Below, piece after piece: positions 21,955-32,939 of a DNA stretch of 64,000 nt (position 1 is the first letter of the stretch; each line of letters opens with the position of its first letter). The stretch covers positions 244,396,584 to 244,460,583 of the forward strand of contig NC_134570.1 of NCBI RefSeq assembly GCF_050947875.1, read 5' to 3'. The position numbers and the translations under genes were made by a program. The notes beneath the pieces were generated by a model. The model was not told the origin of the DNA and did no database searches. It saw only the letters and a program-made list of their open reading frames with translations. The DNA is from Dermacentor variabilis. Taxonomy: Eukaryota; Arthropoda; Arachnida; Ixodida; Ixodidae.

Positions 21955-22400
21955 CGACAAGAAAGCTGAGCTAGTTGGTAAGGATTCATAATGCAAAAAA
22001 GAAGTGAGGTGTGCAGACAGGACACAAGAGTAGAGAAGTCGACAACGTGAATGCCGACTATCAACTGAAGGGAGCACTGAAGCGAAAAAATAAAGAAGAC
22101 ACAAAACTCATCTGCGCATGCTCATTAATGGTAATACCACGTGTCAGTCGGGTACATGTGCCGGTCTATGTGAGAGATAACTGTTAAGGCACTTAATCTC
22201 TTCCTTATGTAAAGTAATCGAAGGCTGACACACGCACGCACTTCCACCATTATAGATATGCCATGCCTCTACTATAAGACTTGTATCTTCATTCTTGTGC
22301 CTGTACAATATCTCGCATTCATCTAACTCTGGCGTGTAGTTACAATCTCGGCAATGTAGCGAAAGATGTACCGGTGGATCGCCTTCTAATCTCCAAAACA
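21955..22400 (-). mobile_element. Penelope-like element 3' fragment (GIY-YIG C-terminal half)
   Basis: The minus-strand frame ending at 22,144 contains HLSLHCRDCNYTPELDECEI, then LYRHKNEDTSLIVEAWHIYN and SACVCQPSITLHKEEI, the second half of a Penelope GIY-YIG endonuclease including the His/Cys cluster. The catalytic GIY-YIG core itself is absent: the ORF's first about 35 codons (to 22,455) do not match the domain. The 3' flank to 21,955 has AATAAA-like and TTGATAGTCGGC words comparable with the other two fragments. It abuts the P-element-like sequence. Confidence 0.7.
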
Positions 22401-22524
22401 AAAATTCTTCCTCGCGTTCTACCAGTGCCACATTATCAAGAATGTGCGGTCCCAATTCCTTGCCAGGGACCTTGGAAAAGATGGCGAAGTGTCTTCCTCA
22501 CACCTGAAAGAACTGTACCGGATA

Positions 22525-23741
22525 CAGCATTGTTAAACCGGTTCGCTTTTTAACGAGGAAGCATGTTTTTCCTTCTAATATTGAAAAAATGAATGTGTCA
22601 AGAGCTGTGCAGGTTTTATCACCGCCGGTCACTGCTGCACTTAAGCTTCTAAAAGAACAAGCTGGACACACATGCAACATGAGTTTGCTGCTGTGGGGCC
22701 TACAGTCGAGTTTATGGATATGATGCACCCTTAGTTCCTGCTGATGGACGTGAGCAATTGTGCACAACACATTCATCAAAAACTGCCAGACAGCAGGCAG
22801 TACAAGCTGGCTAATGACGTCATTCCTAAGTTACCTTGAAAACATGCGACGTCATTGCCAAGCAAAACAGTTCCTTAGCAAGGAAACTTATCAAGCCCTT
22901 GTTATCACAAGAACATCAAATGTGAAGTGCATCAAGCACCTCCTTGCTGTTGAAGGCTTCAAGTTCGTTCTGACTAGAAAATTCTCATTGGACCCAATTG
23001 AATCATTCTTTGGATGGTTAAGGCAATCTGCTGGGAGCAACGATCAGACAGATGCTCGAGCAGTCCTCTGTGGTGTGGAGAAGGTCTTGAAAACTGGCTT
23101 AGTTTCAGCTTCGCTAAACAGCAATGTTGTTGGCACTTCAAACCACTCACTTGGACCACTGAGTAGCAAGCCTGCAGTGACCCAGCATGTGGATTTATTT
23201 CCACAAGAGATAAGAAGGCTCCTTGGTGATCTCAAGAACCAAAAAAAGCTTGCTGCCTACACCAGACACTGCGGCACTCTCCATGTTAGGAGGCTACTTG
23301 GCCTGTGTTGTGCAAGAGAAGTTGGACTGCAGCTCCTGCACTGCTCTTCTCACACAAACTGCGTCACCTGCGCCCAGCAGATGAGGCAGTTCTACTCTAC
23401 TGAGTTCCTCTACTGAGTTCGTCTATGTGCTTTACACACTGCAAAAATAAATTGAAGTGATGCTAGAGAAAAGGAGGTTTTTGGCAAAGCCCCTTCAAGC
23501 TGCAGTCTCAACTACCGTGGATGTCCTTGCAAAACATGGGGCATTAAAATGTGCACGTGCATGCAGTGACTATCACAAAGAAATTTTGAAACTTGTTTGT
23601 GCAAAGTTCTTCAGACCAGTATTCACGAACTATGATAGCATGTGTTGCTTGGGCGGACTACGCTTGCATGGCCTGAGATTGCGTAATGAAGACCACTGGG
23701 GAGATTTAACTGAAACGAAGCCATGTTTCATCTCACTATAA
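22525..23741 (+). pseudogene. P-element/THAP9-like transposase remnant
   Basis: The plus strand shows FLTRKHVFPSNIEKMNVSRA, then QVLSPPVTAALKLLKEQAG (22,545-22,680). After frame changes, 22,760-23,416 reads KFVLTRKFSLDPIESFFGWL followed by RQSAGSNDQTDARAVL. The arrangement, with a DP-E-FFG-R...GSND segment towards the C-terminus, is characteristic of P-element transposase and THAP9 RNase H-fold domains. A further frame (23,457-23,741; KHGALKCARACSDYHKEILK) may be the C-terminus. The same N-to-C motifs occur in a second copy at 55.7-56.4 kb on the minus strand. At least three frame breaks are present and no THAP zinc finger was found, so it is inactive. Confidence 0.65.
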
Positions 23742-23966
23742 TTTAAACAAAAATAAGCACACGTTTTCATGAGCATGACGCTGCTGCTCTGCCGATTTAT
23801 TCAGAATGTGAACCATTAACATGGGGCAAAACGTGTCTAGCTGAGGAGACACTAATTGCGTCACAAGCTTCAGTATAATGACACATATCATTACACACGG
23901 TGAACATGACACTGTTGTGAAAAAAAATTTACAGTAAACGAGGCAGGAATGCAAAATACATAACAT

Positions 23967-24118
23967 TGTTACGAGGAGTTGCGGAGGAATGGTTTTATTT
24001 ACAGGAGAATTGGACGATGATGGTAGCGTGATCGTAGCGCAGCCCGGCCTCTCAAACTCCTCGTTCTCTTCGTCTTCTCTTCCTTCTCTTCTTGTCCGTG
24101 CCTTTCGTATCTGTTACA
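23967..24118 (-). repeat. 3' LTR of Ty3 element (152 bp)
   Basis: Minus-strand ends TGTAACAG...CGTAACA. Apart from two bases it equals the other LTR. Confidence 0.9.
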
Positions 24119-24127
24119 TTTCCCCGC
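24119..24127 (-). promoter_or_regulatory. Polypurine tract
   Basis: Minus-strand GCGGGGAAA directly precedes the 3' LTR, the position used to prime plus-strand DNA synthesis. Confidence 0.65.
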
Positions 24128-24152
24128 AAGCAGACGAAGCCCGTGGGGCGAG

Positions 24153-25305
24153 TCAGGATGGACAAGGAGGGTAGAAAGGCTTCAGGCGAGCAATGTGAGT
24201 CAGCTGAGTTCTGCTTGATCGCCGACCATTGCACAGTAGGCGAGCTATGACGTAAGTGAGTTCGCTCAGGCGGTCCACAACTACATATGGGCCTGAATAT
24301 TGTGACAGGAACTTTTGGCACAATCCACGCTTGCGTTGCGGTGTCCAAAGAAGGACTAAGTCACCTTTTTGCAGCGATACTTGTATGCGACGGTCGTCGT
24401 ATCGCTCTTTCGAACGACTTTGCGAGGCCAGAGTATGAATACGAGCTATTCGACGCGCTTCTTCGGCGAGACACAAAGTCTCCGATACAGAATCATCACT
24501 GTGCAGAACGAAGGGTAAGAAAGTGTCCAGAGGGCTTCGCGGTAACCTTACATACAGGAGATAAAATGGGCTATAGTTCGTGGTTTCGTGCTTCGCCGTG
24601 TTGTACGCATAGGTGATGAAAGGCAGCACGTCGTCCCAGTTCTTATGATTGGAGGAGACGTACATGGCAAGCATGTTAGTCAGCGTTCTGTTTGTCCTTT
24701 CAACGAGGCCATTGGTCTGTGGATGATACGGCGTGGAATGACGAAACTGTGAAGTGCACAAATGAAGCAACTCTTCAATGGCATCAGCCGTGAACTGGCG
24801 ACCACGGTCGCTGATGATGACACGTGGTGGGCCATGACGAAGGACCACGGAACGGAGCAGGAACACCTCCACGCAAGCAGCAGTGGAAGACGGTATGGCT
24901 GCAGTTTCTGCATACCGTGTAAGATGGTCTACGCAGACAATTATCCAGCGGTTCTTGTTGTTGGATAACGGGAATGGACCCAAAAGGTCAATGCCTACTT
25001 GCTCGAACGGCGTACTGGGCGGTGTCAATGGCCGAAGGGGACCCGGGGCTGCGGTGGTCGGTCGCTTGTGACGTTGGCACGTTTCACAACTAGCGACATA
25101 GCGCTTGGTTGTTTCGTACATCTTGGGCCAGTAAAAGCGCTCCTGCGTGCGGTGCAGCGTTCGTACGAAGCCGAAATGGCCGGATGTCACATCGTCATGC
25201 ATGGCGCGTAGAACGTCGGAACGGAGACTCTCGGGGACAACCAGCAGAAAACGCGCTCCATGCCCGGAGTAATTAGTTCTGTACAGCAATTTAATTATCA
25301 CGGAC
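24153..25305 (-). pseudogene. Ty3 integrase
   Basis: The zinc-binding HHCC domain is visible (GHFGFVRTLHR... RYVASCETCQRHK). It is followed by the catalytic core with its Asp in VGIDLLGPFPL, the second Asp in IISDRGRQFTADA and the Glu in PQTNGLVERTNRTL, then a C-terminal domain with GDLVLLWTPQRKRGL and FLSQYSGPYVVV. Integrase inserts the cDNA into the host genome. All three acidic residues are present. The frame is open through the stop at 24,153 but is shifted relative to RT-RNase H at about 25,295, near an AATTAAATT run, so it cannot be made as part of the Pol polyprotein without frameshifting. Confidence 0.85.
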
Positions 25306-26622
25306 AGTAAAGCGACCGCTGCCTTTAGAAGTACCGGCGGCGACAAAAAGCGGATCAAGGGTAACATCATCCCGTTGTTCTCGCTCAAAGTCTGCCGCGT
25401 CAGGGAACGTAGGAGTAACAGCAGCGAGACAGTCGTCAAAATTCTCAGCATCGCAGTCGGTAGTCGCAAGAGGAATCCGAGAGAGGCAGTCTGCGTCAGC
25501 GTGACGACGGCCACTCTTGTACGATACCACAAAGTCGTATTCCTGGAGGCGCAGTGCCCAACGTGCGAGGCGACCAGAGGGATCACGCAAACCGACCAGC
25601 CAGCATAAAGAATGATGGTCGGTGATAGTCTTGAATGGTCTACCGTAGAGATAGCATCGAAACTTTTGTACGGCGAAAACGGCTGCCAGGCATTCCTGTT
25701 CCGTGACCGTATAATTGCGTTCAGATTTGCTCAGACAACGGCTGGCATATGCGACAACATGTTCGGCGCCACTGTGACGTTGTACAAGCACCGCTCCTAT
25801 CCCGATTCCACTAGCATCAGTGTGAACTTCAGTCGGGCAAGATGAATCGAAGTGACGCAATAGGGGTGCTGACGTTAGTATGAACTTCAGTTGAGAGAAT
25901 GATGCGTCACAGTCTGGTGTCCAATTGAAGGATGCATTTTGTCGCAAAATACTTGTCAACAGATAAACGATGTCGGCAAACCGGGGAACAAAACGACGAA
26001 AATACGAACATAGGCCAATGAATGAGCGGAGATCTCGTGCTGACTGCGGTGGCTTGAAGGAGCTCACTGCTTCAATCTTACGAGGATCGGGTCTGACGCC
26101 ATCCTTGTCGACTAAGTGTCCCAGGACCAGTGTTTGACGTTCGCCGAACCGACACTTTTTTGAGTTTAGGACCAGTCCAGCTTTCTCAATGCAGTCGAGA
26201 ACGACGCTGAGGCGTTCGTTACGTTCTTCAAACGTGCGGCCAAAGATTACAACATCATCTAGGTAACACATGCATATCTCCCACTTTAGGCCACGTAGTA
26301 CTGTGCCCATGAATCTTTCAAGGGTGGCAGGAGCATTGCAAAGGCCAAAAGGCATAACATTAAATTCGAATAGGCCATCTGGAGTCACGAAAGCGGTCTT
26401 TTCCTTGTCGGCAGGGTCCATAGGTATTTGCCAATACCCCGATCGCAAATCAAGTGTTGAGAAGTAAGAAGCAGCGTGTAAGCAATCAATGACGTCATCT
26501 ATTCGCGGTAGTGGATAGACATCCTTCTTCGTCTCTGCGTTTAGATGTCTGTAATCCACGCAGAATCTCCAGGAGCCATCTTTTTTTCGGACCAGGATTA
26601 CTGGGGCTGCCCATGGACTAGA
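25291..26622 (-). pseudogene. Ty3 reverse transcriptase and RNase H
   Basis: RT motifs in order: SSPWAAPVILVRKKDG, VDYRHLNAETKKDVYPLPRI, FSTLDLRSGYWQI, FVTPDGLFEFNVMPFGLCNA and the catalytic CYLDDVVIFG. RNase H follows with VHTDASGIGIGAVL, TVTEQECLAAVFAV and TDHHSLCW. The open frame ends at 25,291 after FTVRDN because of the frameshift before integrase. On the N-terminal side an in-frame TAA at 26,623-26,625 separates it from the protease frame. Otherwise the 440 codons are undamaged. Confidence 0.88.
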
Positions 26623-27648
26623 TTATTCTTGAATGACACCTTTGTTCATCATCTCCTTGCCTTGCTCGGCAATAACTTTGCGTTCGGACGATGACACTCG
26701 GTAGGGCTTCTGGCGGATGGGGTGTGCTGAGCCGGTATCGATTCTGTGACGAGCGCGGGACGACGGTAAATGAAGGGGTGCATCTCCATGCGTGAAGTCA
26801 AATGCAGCCATATGCCTGGCAAGGACTTGTACCAGTGCTTGCCGTTCCGATGTACCGAGACCCTTGCTGATCATGTCAAGCATTAGCTCTTCAGAATGGC
26901 GATTATCGCAAGGAGAGCAAGCTGTAGAGACGTCCGTAGTTAGTGCCGCTATTGAGCTACATGCGGCTTCATCGAAAAGAGCGATTTTTATACCGCGAGG
27001 AAGGACAACCGGCGTGGTGGAACAGTTCAGCGCCCACAACGTGGCGACTCCTTTCGTCATGCACACGACAGAGCAGGGCACAAGTATATCTTTTTTAGCA
27101 CAGTTTATGCGGAGAGGTCTAACTACAAGGTCAACACAATCAGCATCAACAGTAGTTGCCGAAACACGAACGGGCGTCAGGCACCACGATGGTGCAATCA
27201 CTTCATCAAGAACACTGAGTGTGTCTGCGTCCCTGTATTCACCACCCGAGCTTTGTTCAGAATGTGCTGATATTAATAACTTGTTCAATGATATTTCGCC
27301 ACAACCACAGTCCACGGAAGCGCCGCACTGTTCAAGAAAATCGATACCAAGAATAACATCGTGCGAACAACGAGAAAGAACAAGGAATTCCGACACAAAC
27401 ACTTTCCCAGCCAACGAAACACTCACAGCACAAACACCAAGGGGATGAAGCCACTCACCGCCTACTCCACGAAAGGTAGTACCGTCGTTCCAAGAAAACA
27501 TAACTTTGTGGCCTAGACGGTTTTTGAAAGCGAGGCTCATCACAGACACAGTCGCCCCAGTATCCACTAACGCCATGGTCGGTATTCCGTCAATCGAGAC
27601 ATTCACTTTGTTTTTGTACATCACAACAGGCAGAGGTATTTCTTGCAA
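26623..27648 (-). pseudogene. Ty3 protease and pol linker
   Basis: Aspartic protease domain near the N-terminus with the active site ALVDTGATVSVMS and the partner segment DVILGIDFLEQCGA, followed by a long linker ending in RQKPYRVSSSERKVI just before RT. The frame is the same as RT and is closed only by the TAA at 26,623. Retroviral-type proteases act as dimers to process Gag-Pol. Confidence 0.85.
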
Positions 27649-27686
27649 AGACCGTCCGGCGACTACACCTCCATTGGCCGCGAATG

Positions 27687-29022
27687 CTAGTTTCCCGGCG
27701 GCGGTGAGGAAGAACGGCGCCGAGGGGACGGAGAGCGACGGAGACGGCTATTTGGTGGCGTCAGACTCCGCTCAGATGTTGGCGAATCGCTGCGTCTGGT
27801 CTCGTGTGAGAAGTGATCCCTTGGAAGCAAATCGGTCGTCCGCAGGTCATATGAAGTACGGGTTCTGGGTGACGAGAACATCGATGGTGTCCTACGTGAT
27901 TGACGGGCTTGGCGACAATACCGAGCTATATGGCCTGTGGAACCGCAGTTGTAGCACACGGGAGGGTCTCGGTTCACAGCGTCTTCCTCGAAACGAATGG
28001 TTGACGGCTGCGGGCGGCGAGAAGGTTCGTGGTTATGTGGATAACGTGTCTCTGCTGCTTGCTGAAATCCGGTATATCTTTCATAAGTCGCGTCGTGGTA
28101 GTAGGGTCGGTGCTGTCCTTGTCGCGGCCTGACAAGACGCAGGGCCTCGGGGGTGAAAGCGCGGCTGCTCTCGTTGTGTCCGAGCGTCATAAGTAGGGCC
28201 TCTGTCGTAGAGACGTGGCTGCTGTCGGGGCGCGAGTTCATAATCCTCAGTGCCCCTTGCCGCAGGATACGGGGAGAAGGATGCCACGTTTGGCTCAAAA
28301 TCTGGTGGTAGGCGGAAGCTAGGAGTGCTTGGATGTGTCACTTGCGCGTGCAGGCTGAGCTCTTCCCGAACTATTTGTCGTATCGTTGATGCCAGATCGA
28401 GGGGCTGGTTGCTGTCCACGCTTGCAACTGTGGTCACATTGGCTAGCCTGCCAAACTTCGGTGTGATGCGCCTCGTCTTCAGTTGCTCGAAAGTACGACA
28501 GTGCCGAATGATGTCAGCGACGGAAGCCAGGCTGTCTTTTGCAATGAGGAAATTGTAAACATCCTCGGCAATTCCTTTTAGGATGTGCCCGACTTTGTCC
28601 TCCTCGGACATTACGGAGTCCACCATCCTACACAGTTTGATTACTGCCTCAATGTAGGTCGTGCAGGTTTCGCCTGGTACTTGCGCACGTTGCAGTAGCG
28701 TCTGTTCTGCCCTTTTCTTTTTCGTCGCGGAGTCGCCGAATCGCTCTTTGATTTCCGAAACAAATCTTCCCCATGTTGTGAATGTTTCCTCGTGGTTGTC
28801 GAACCATACCAACGCAGTATCCGTTAGAAAGAACACGACGTTAGAAAGGTGAGAAGCGCTGTTCCACCTGTTGGCGGCACTCACCCGGTGATAATGGATG
28901 AGCCATTCCTCGAAGTCTTCGTCCGCTCTTCCGGCGAAGGGACGCGCATCTCTCAGTTGCAGAACAGAACTTGTCGGGGCAGCAGTTGGAATGGGCCGTT
29001 GTTCGTCTGCGTCGTGGGACAT
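27687..29022 (-). pseudogene. Ty3 gag, frameshifted
   Basis: From the ATG at 29,020-29,022 the frame reads through a capsid-like domain (FEEWLIHYHRVSAANRWNSA, FFLTDTALVWFDNHEETF) to about 28,150. From there the homologous continuation is in another frame, with the zinc knuckle CYNCGSTGHIARYC and an Arg/Ser-Pro-rich tail ending at 27,687. The first frame runs on uselessly to 28,081. An alternative upstream TTG at 29,133 overlaps the primer-binding site and is unlikely to be used. Gag is followed after 38 bp by the protease frame. Confidence 0.82.
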
Positions 29023-29113
29023 GTTCAGCTCCGGTGAATTCGGTGGGAGTCCAGCAAGGCGACGGCTCCGTCGAAGAACTTGTGGTTCAGCCTCCGTCTT
29101 CGGGTGTCGATTA

Positions 29114-29130
29114 CCCCGCACCTCCCACCA
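29114..29130 (-). promoter_or_regulatory. Primer-binding site of Ty3 element
   Basis: Minus-strand TGGTGGGAGGTGCGGGG, four bases inside the upper LTR, is complementary to a tRNA 3' end finishing in CCA. The same site with one mismatch is found in the second Ty3 element (48,506-48,522). tRNA not identified. Confidence 0.7.
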
Positions 29131-29134
29131 CAAC

Positions 29135-29284
29135 TGTTACGAGGAGTTGCGGAGGAATGGTTTTATTTACAGGAGAATTGGACGATGATGGTAGCGTGAT
29201 CGTAGCGCAGCCCGGCCTCTCAAACTCCTCGTTCTCTTCGTCTTCTCTTCCTTCTCTTCTTGTCCGTGCCTTTCGTATCTTACA
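29135..29284 (-). repeat. 5' LTR of Ty3 element (150 bp)
   Basis: Copy of the 23,967-24,118 LTR lacking two bases near its outer end. Confidence 0.9.
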
Positions 29285-29389
29285 ATATGATGGAAATCAT
29301 TTCAAAAAACAGCAAGCTATGAAGTAGTTTTAATGAAGTAGTTTAGAAAAAAGAATCTACCAATCTAAGAACTTGCCCTCCCATCCCGC

Positions 29390-31757
29390 GTAATAATCTG
29401 TCTTTCAATAATTTTCACGAACATACGCAGCTTTCTGCCAAAGCGTGAACACGTATCAAACCTCATGTCATCATCCACCAGTAACTTACTGATACTAACA
29501 GAAACGTGGCTTACAGAAGAAATCAGCGGTGCAGAAGTCCTGGCCGATCTTCCCAACTTTGACGTTTATCGGCGATCAGAGAGACACACGTGACGGAGGT
29601 TTTCTGATTGCTGTGAACCAACAATTGCCATGCACACGAGTTAACATTGACAGCCACTTGGAAACACTGTGGGTAAAATGTCAATGTTCCCCACAAACAG
29701 CACTACTAGGTGTTTGTTATCGACCCCCTCACCATCAACCGGACTTTTCTAGTCTCTTAAACAACATACTAAATGAAATTACTTCAAAGCATCACAATGC
29801 TATTATTCTCCTTTTTGGAGACCTTAACTTTCCCGACATTAACTGGCACAATGGCACTGCTTTACCAACAAATCAAACTGATGCGAGTGACCTTATAAAA
29901 GTGTGTTTAAATTACAATTTAACACGGCTAGTACTGGAGCCAACCCGCATGTCGGGGACATCTGCCAATATTTTACATCTTGCTACTAACGAGTCATCCC
30001 GAAAGCTTAACATCCCTTCCATATCTCGGCGAGATTAGTGATCACAAAGTTATTCATGCTGCCTTCACTTTCACTCCCCCACCACGCTACATGCACGAGA
30101 AGGCAATTTGTTTTTATGACATTGGTAACTATGAGGCTATAAATACTGAATTAAATGCATTCTTTTCTACCTTTTCAGATGAGTTTCATAACTATTCGAT
30201 TTATGATAACTGGCTATTGGTTAAAAACAAACTATGTGTACTGAAGAACCAATTTATTCCCAGGATAACCGTTCGATCCAATCGACAAAAACCAGTGTTT
30301 ACGAGATCCTTAAAACGACTAGAAAACAAAAAAGCGCCTGTATCGCCACACTAAAAGTTAAGGCAAGCTCAGTTGCGTGGGAGAAATATTACGCTGCCGA
30401 AGCTGCGTACTTAATAGGAATTAGCGAGGCCTTGCGAACCTTTTTTCACTGACCTGCCATACATTTTACTTACTAATCCAAGAAAATTCTGGCCGGTGAA
30501 AAACCCCAAAGAATCGCGTATCAATAATCTTACTAACGAGCTGGGTGAATCGGTGACAGATTTCACCTGCGCTAATATGTTCAGCAATGCGTTTTCTTCA
30601 GTCTTAACTAGTGAAATGGGCACACTTCCTCCTCCGCCAACCAGAAATATACAATGCAACCTGTCAGCCATCACATTCACAGTAGGTGGGCTTTTATCTG
30701 TGATAGAAAATATTAAGTTGTCTTCATCATGTGGCATCGATGACATTAACTGTAAAGTACTAAAAACACGAAACATATTTCTGCGCAGTTTCTCTATTTA
30801 TTATTTTCACAGTCGCTTTCCACAGGCACCATGCCAGACGAGTGGAAGATGGGGAAGGTTATTCCAGTCTACAAATCTGGAAACAAAAATTCTCCCCTAA
30901 ATTACCGCCCCATCTCATTGACAAGTGTTCCCTGCAAGATCATGGAGCATGTAATCTACTCTCATATTATGAACTTTCTTGACGCTAACAACTTCTTTGA
31001 TCCTTCACAGCACGGGTTCCGCAGGGGCCGTTCTTGCGAGACCAAGCTTGCACTATTTCTTCATGACGTTCATGCTAATCTTGACCGTAACATACGAACA
31101 AACGCCATATTTTTGGATTACATGAAAGCGTTTGACAAGATAGCTCATCAACGCCTATTACTAAAACTTTCTCGTTTGCATTTGCATCCTGATATCCTAA
31201 AATGGCTTGAGCAATTTTTAACTAACCGCACACAGTTTGTCTCATTTAATAACCACGCTTCAAACATTGCACTCATCACATCAGGCGTACCACAGGGGTC
31301 TGTCCTTGACCCCCTTTTTTCTTAATTCACATTAACAACTTACCCTTGAATGTGTCCTGCCATATGCATATGTTTGCCGATGACTGCATTATCTACCGCG
31401 CAGTCAATACCATCACTGACCAAACAACTCTTCAATCCGACCTTAACTGGGTGCAAGAATGGTGTGATGTTTGGCTGATGACACTCAACTCTAATAAATA
31501 CAAACTTCTCATTTGCCCGTCGTCATCACCCTCTTCGCTTTTCTTATCAGATTGGTGATGTCACCGTAGAATAAGTAGAATTCTATAAATACCTAGGTAT
31601 CACCTTGGCTAATGATCTAACCTGGAATTCGCATATTATGAATGTTGTTTCATCGGCTAACAAAACATCGGGATTTCTAAGACGTCACCTTCGCCTTGCT
31701 CCATTGCATGTAAAACTGTTGGCCTATAGATCATTGGTAAGAACGAAACTCGAATAC
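29390..31757 (+). mobile_element. CR1/L2-like LINE, 5' portion (endonuclease and RT)
   Basis: Endonuclease motifs start with SNLLILTETWLTEEISGAEV and, after a frameshift near 29,590, continue GGFLIAVNQQLPCTRVNIDS, LFGDLNFPDINWHN and TSANILHLATN. After another break (about 30,030) SDHKVIHAAF follows. RT motifs follow in several frames: WKMGKVIPVYKSGNKNSPLN, YRPISLTSVPCKIMEHVIYS, QHGFRRGRSCETKLALFLHD, FLDYMKAFDKIAHQRLL, SGVPQGSVLDP, HMFADDCIIYRA and [16 protein letters not shown]. The catalytic FADD is present. Multiple stops and frameshifts make it a pseudogene. Homology ends at LEY (31,757), exactly where the pol-less LTR element inserts, and resumes at 35,552. Confidence 0.85.
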
Positions 31758-32838
31758 TGTGATGGGTGGTGCGCGACATGGTGCGGTGATCGGGACGGTC
31801 AGGAGCAGACGACGCTGAGTGCACGCGCGCCGAGGTGGAAGAAGGAAAACAACGATGCCAAAGAGCGTCCGGCACGAGAACGCGCGGCGCATGAAAAACA
31901 ACAAGAAGAAAAGCAACCAATTAGAAAAGACCATGGGGCGTAAGGCAGCCAATCCGAAAATGCCAAATCGGCCAGATCAGAAGAAAAGCGTGGTGCGCTG
32001 GCAGAAGGGAGGACACGCAAGGAGACGCAGGGGAGACGCCAGGAGAGTCCCAGGAAGCAACGGCAGGTGGAGGTCAACCACCGGAGCGGGCGTTGAAGAC
32101 GGGCCGTCGGGTTCCCGACTCGAGCCACCAGGACTTCACCCGACCGGGGCCTCCTGCCAACCTGTTCCTGTGCGTCGCCCGTCTACCTGAGCGGGCCGCC
32201 AGCTGCTCAAGGCCGGTGGGCAAGACGAGAACAGTCGGGCTTCGGGCCCGAGTTCTACGCCAGCTGCCCGGCCAGAACGCCACCCCCGTCTGTCGTGTCG
32301 CCTGCTGCCCGAGGCCGGCGTTCGAGCTTCTGTGCCCGTGGGCAGGACAAGAGCAGTCGGGCTACGGGCCCGAGCTCTACACCCAGCTGCCCGGCCAGAA
32401 CGCCGCCGCCGTCTGCTCGTGCCACCAAGCTGCCTGGTTTACCTCGCCTAGCCAGAGCTGGCGCGCTCCGGTCGCCCGGTCGGTCAGCTTATGCCGCGAC
32501 CTATGGTGAGACCGGCGCCACTCCTTTCGCCAGCTTGTCGCCGCGTCGAGACTGTTACGCGTCCCTGCACTCGTGGCAAGCCCGGACTCGCGCACCCGTT
32601 AACCTCATGCAAGCCCTATATGTGTTCCCTGCCGCAATGTCTGCTTGAGTGTTTATTTTAGGTATGCTTTCTATTTCCTTCTGTTTACTTTATCCCTCTT
32701 TTTAGTTTGATTAAAAGCCTTTGTGTGTGTGTTCAAACCAACGGCTTTGTCCTCAATTGGGTTCTCGGAGGCTCCGCCTAAGAGAACCAACCGAACCATT
32801 GAGTACATGAACCTTTGCCCCACATTAGGGTCATCACA
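31758..32838 (+). repeat. 5' LTR of LARD-like element (1081 bp)
   Basis: Very GC-rich middle. A block around CGGGCTTCGGGCCCGAG (near 32,236) recurs about 120 bp later as CGGGCTACGGGCCCGAG together with CAGCTGCCCGGCCAGAACGCC, an internal duplication. Near the 3' end a TTGATTAAAA run followed by a TG-rich stretch may mark polyadenylation. Confidence 0.88.
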
Positions 32839-32841
32839 AAT

Positions 32842-32859
32842 TGGCGTCCGCGACAGGAC
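32842..32859 (+). promoter_or_regulatory. Primer-binding site of LARD-like element
   Basis: TGGCGTCCGCGACAGGAC begins three bases after the 5' LTR and is complementary to a tRNA 3' end finishing GCCA. The primer tRNA could be an Arg tRNA but this is uncertain. It differs from the sites of the Ty3 elements here. Confidence 0.7.
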
Positions 32860-32939
32860 AAAGCCGTTCGTTTGGATATTTTTTATTCTAGCGGCTAGGA
32901 ACTTTGGCTAGCACACGAGACTTGTTAGCCTGAGCCGAG

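Larger units (their letters stand above)
23967..29284 (-). mobile_element. Ty3 LTR retrotransposon, complete but ORF-damaged
   Basis: Two LTRs (23,967-24,118 and 29,135-29,284) bound a minus-strand gag-pro-RT-RNase H-IN order with a primer-binding site next to the upper LTR and a purine tract next to the lower LTR. The total is 5.3 kb. The LTRs are identical except for a 2-nt GT deletion in the upper one, which suggests recent insertion. Yet gag has a frameshift, pol has an in-frame TAA before RT, and a frameshift separates RNase H from integrase. Five-base flanks do not match perfectly (nearest is 4 of 5 with a one-base offset). It is flanked by the P-like remnant and a CR1/L2-like LINE. Confidence 0.9.

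Noticed and set aside
26792..27448. 218-codon plus-strand ORF
   Set aside because: Antisense shadow of the Ty3 protease/pol linker.
23962..29289. Target duplication of the complete Ty3 element
   Set aside because: Flanking 5-mers do not match at the LTR edges; a 4-of-5 match needs a one-base offset, so I do not claim it.
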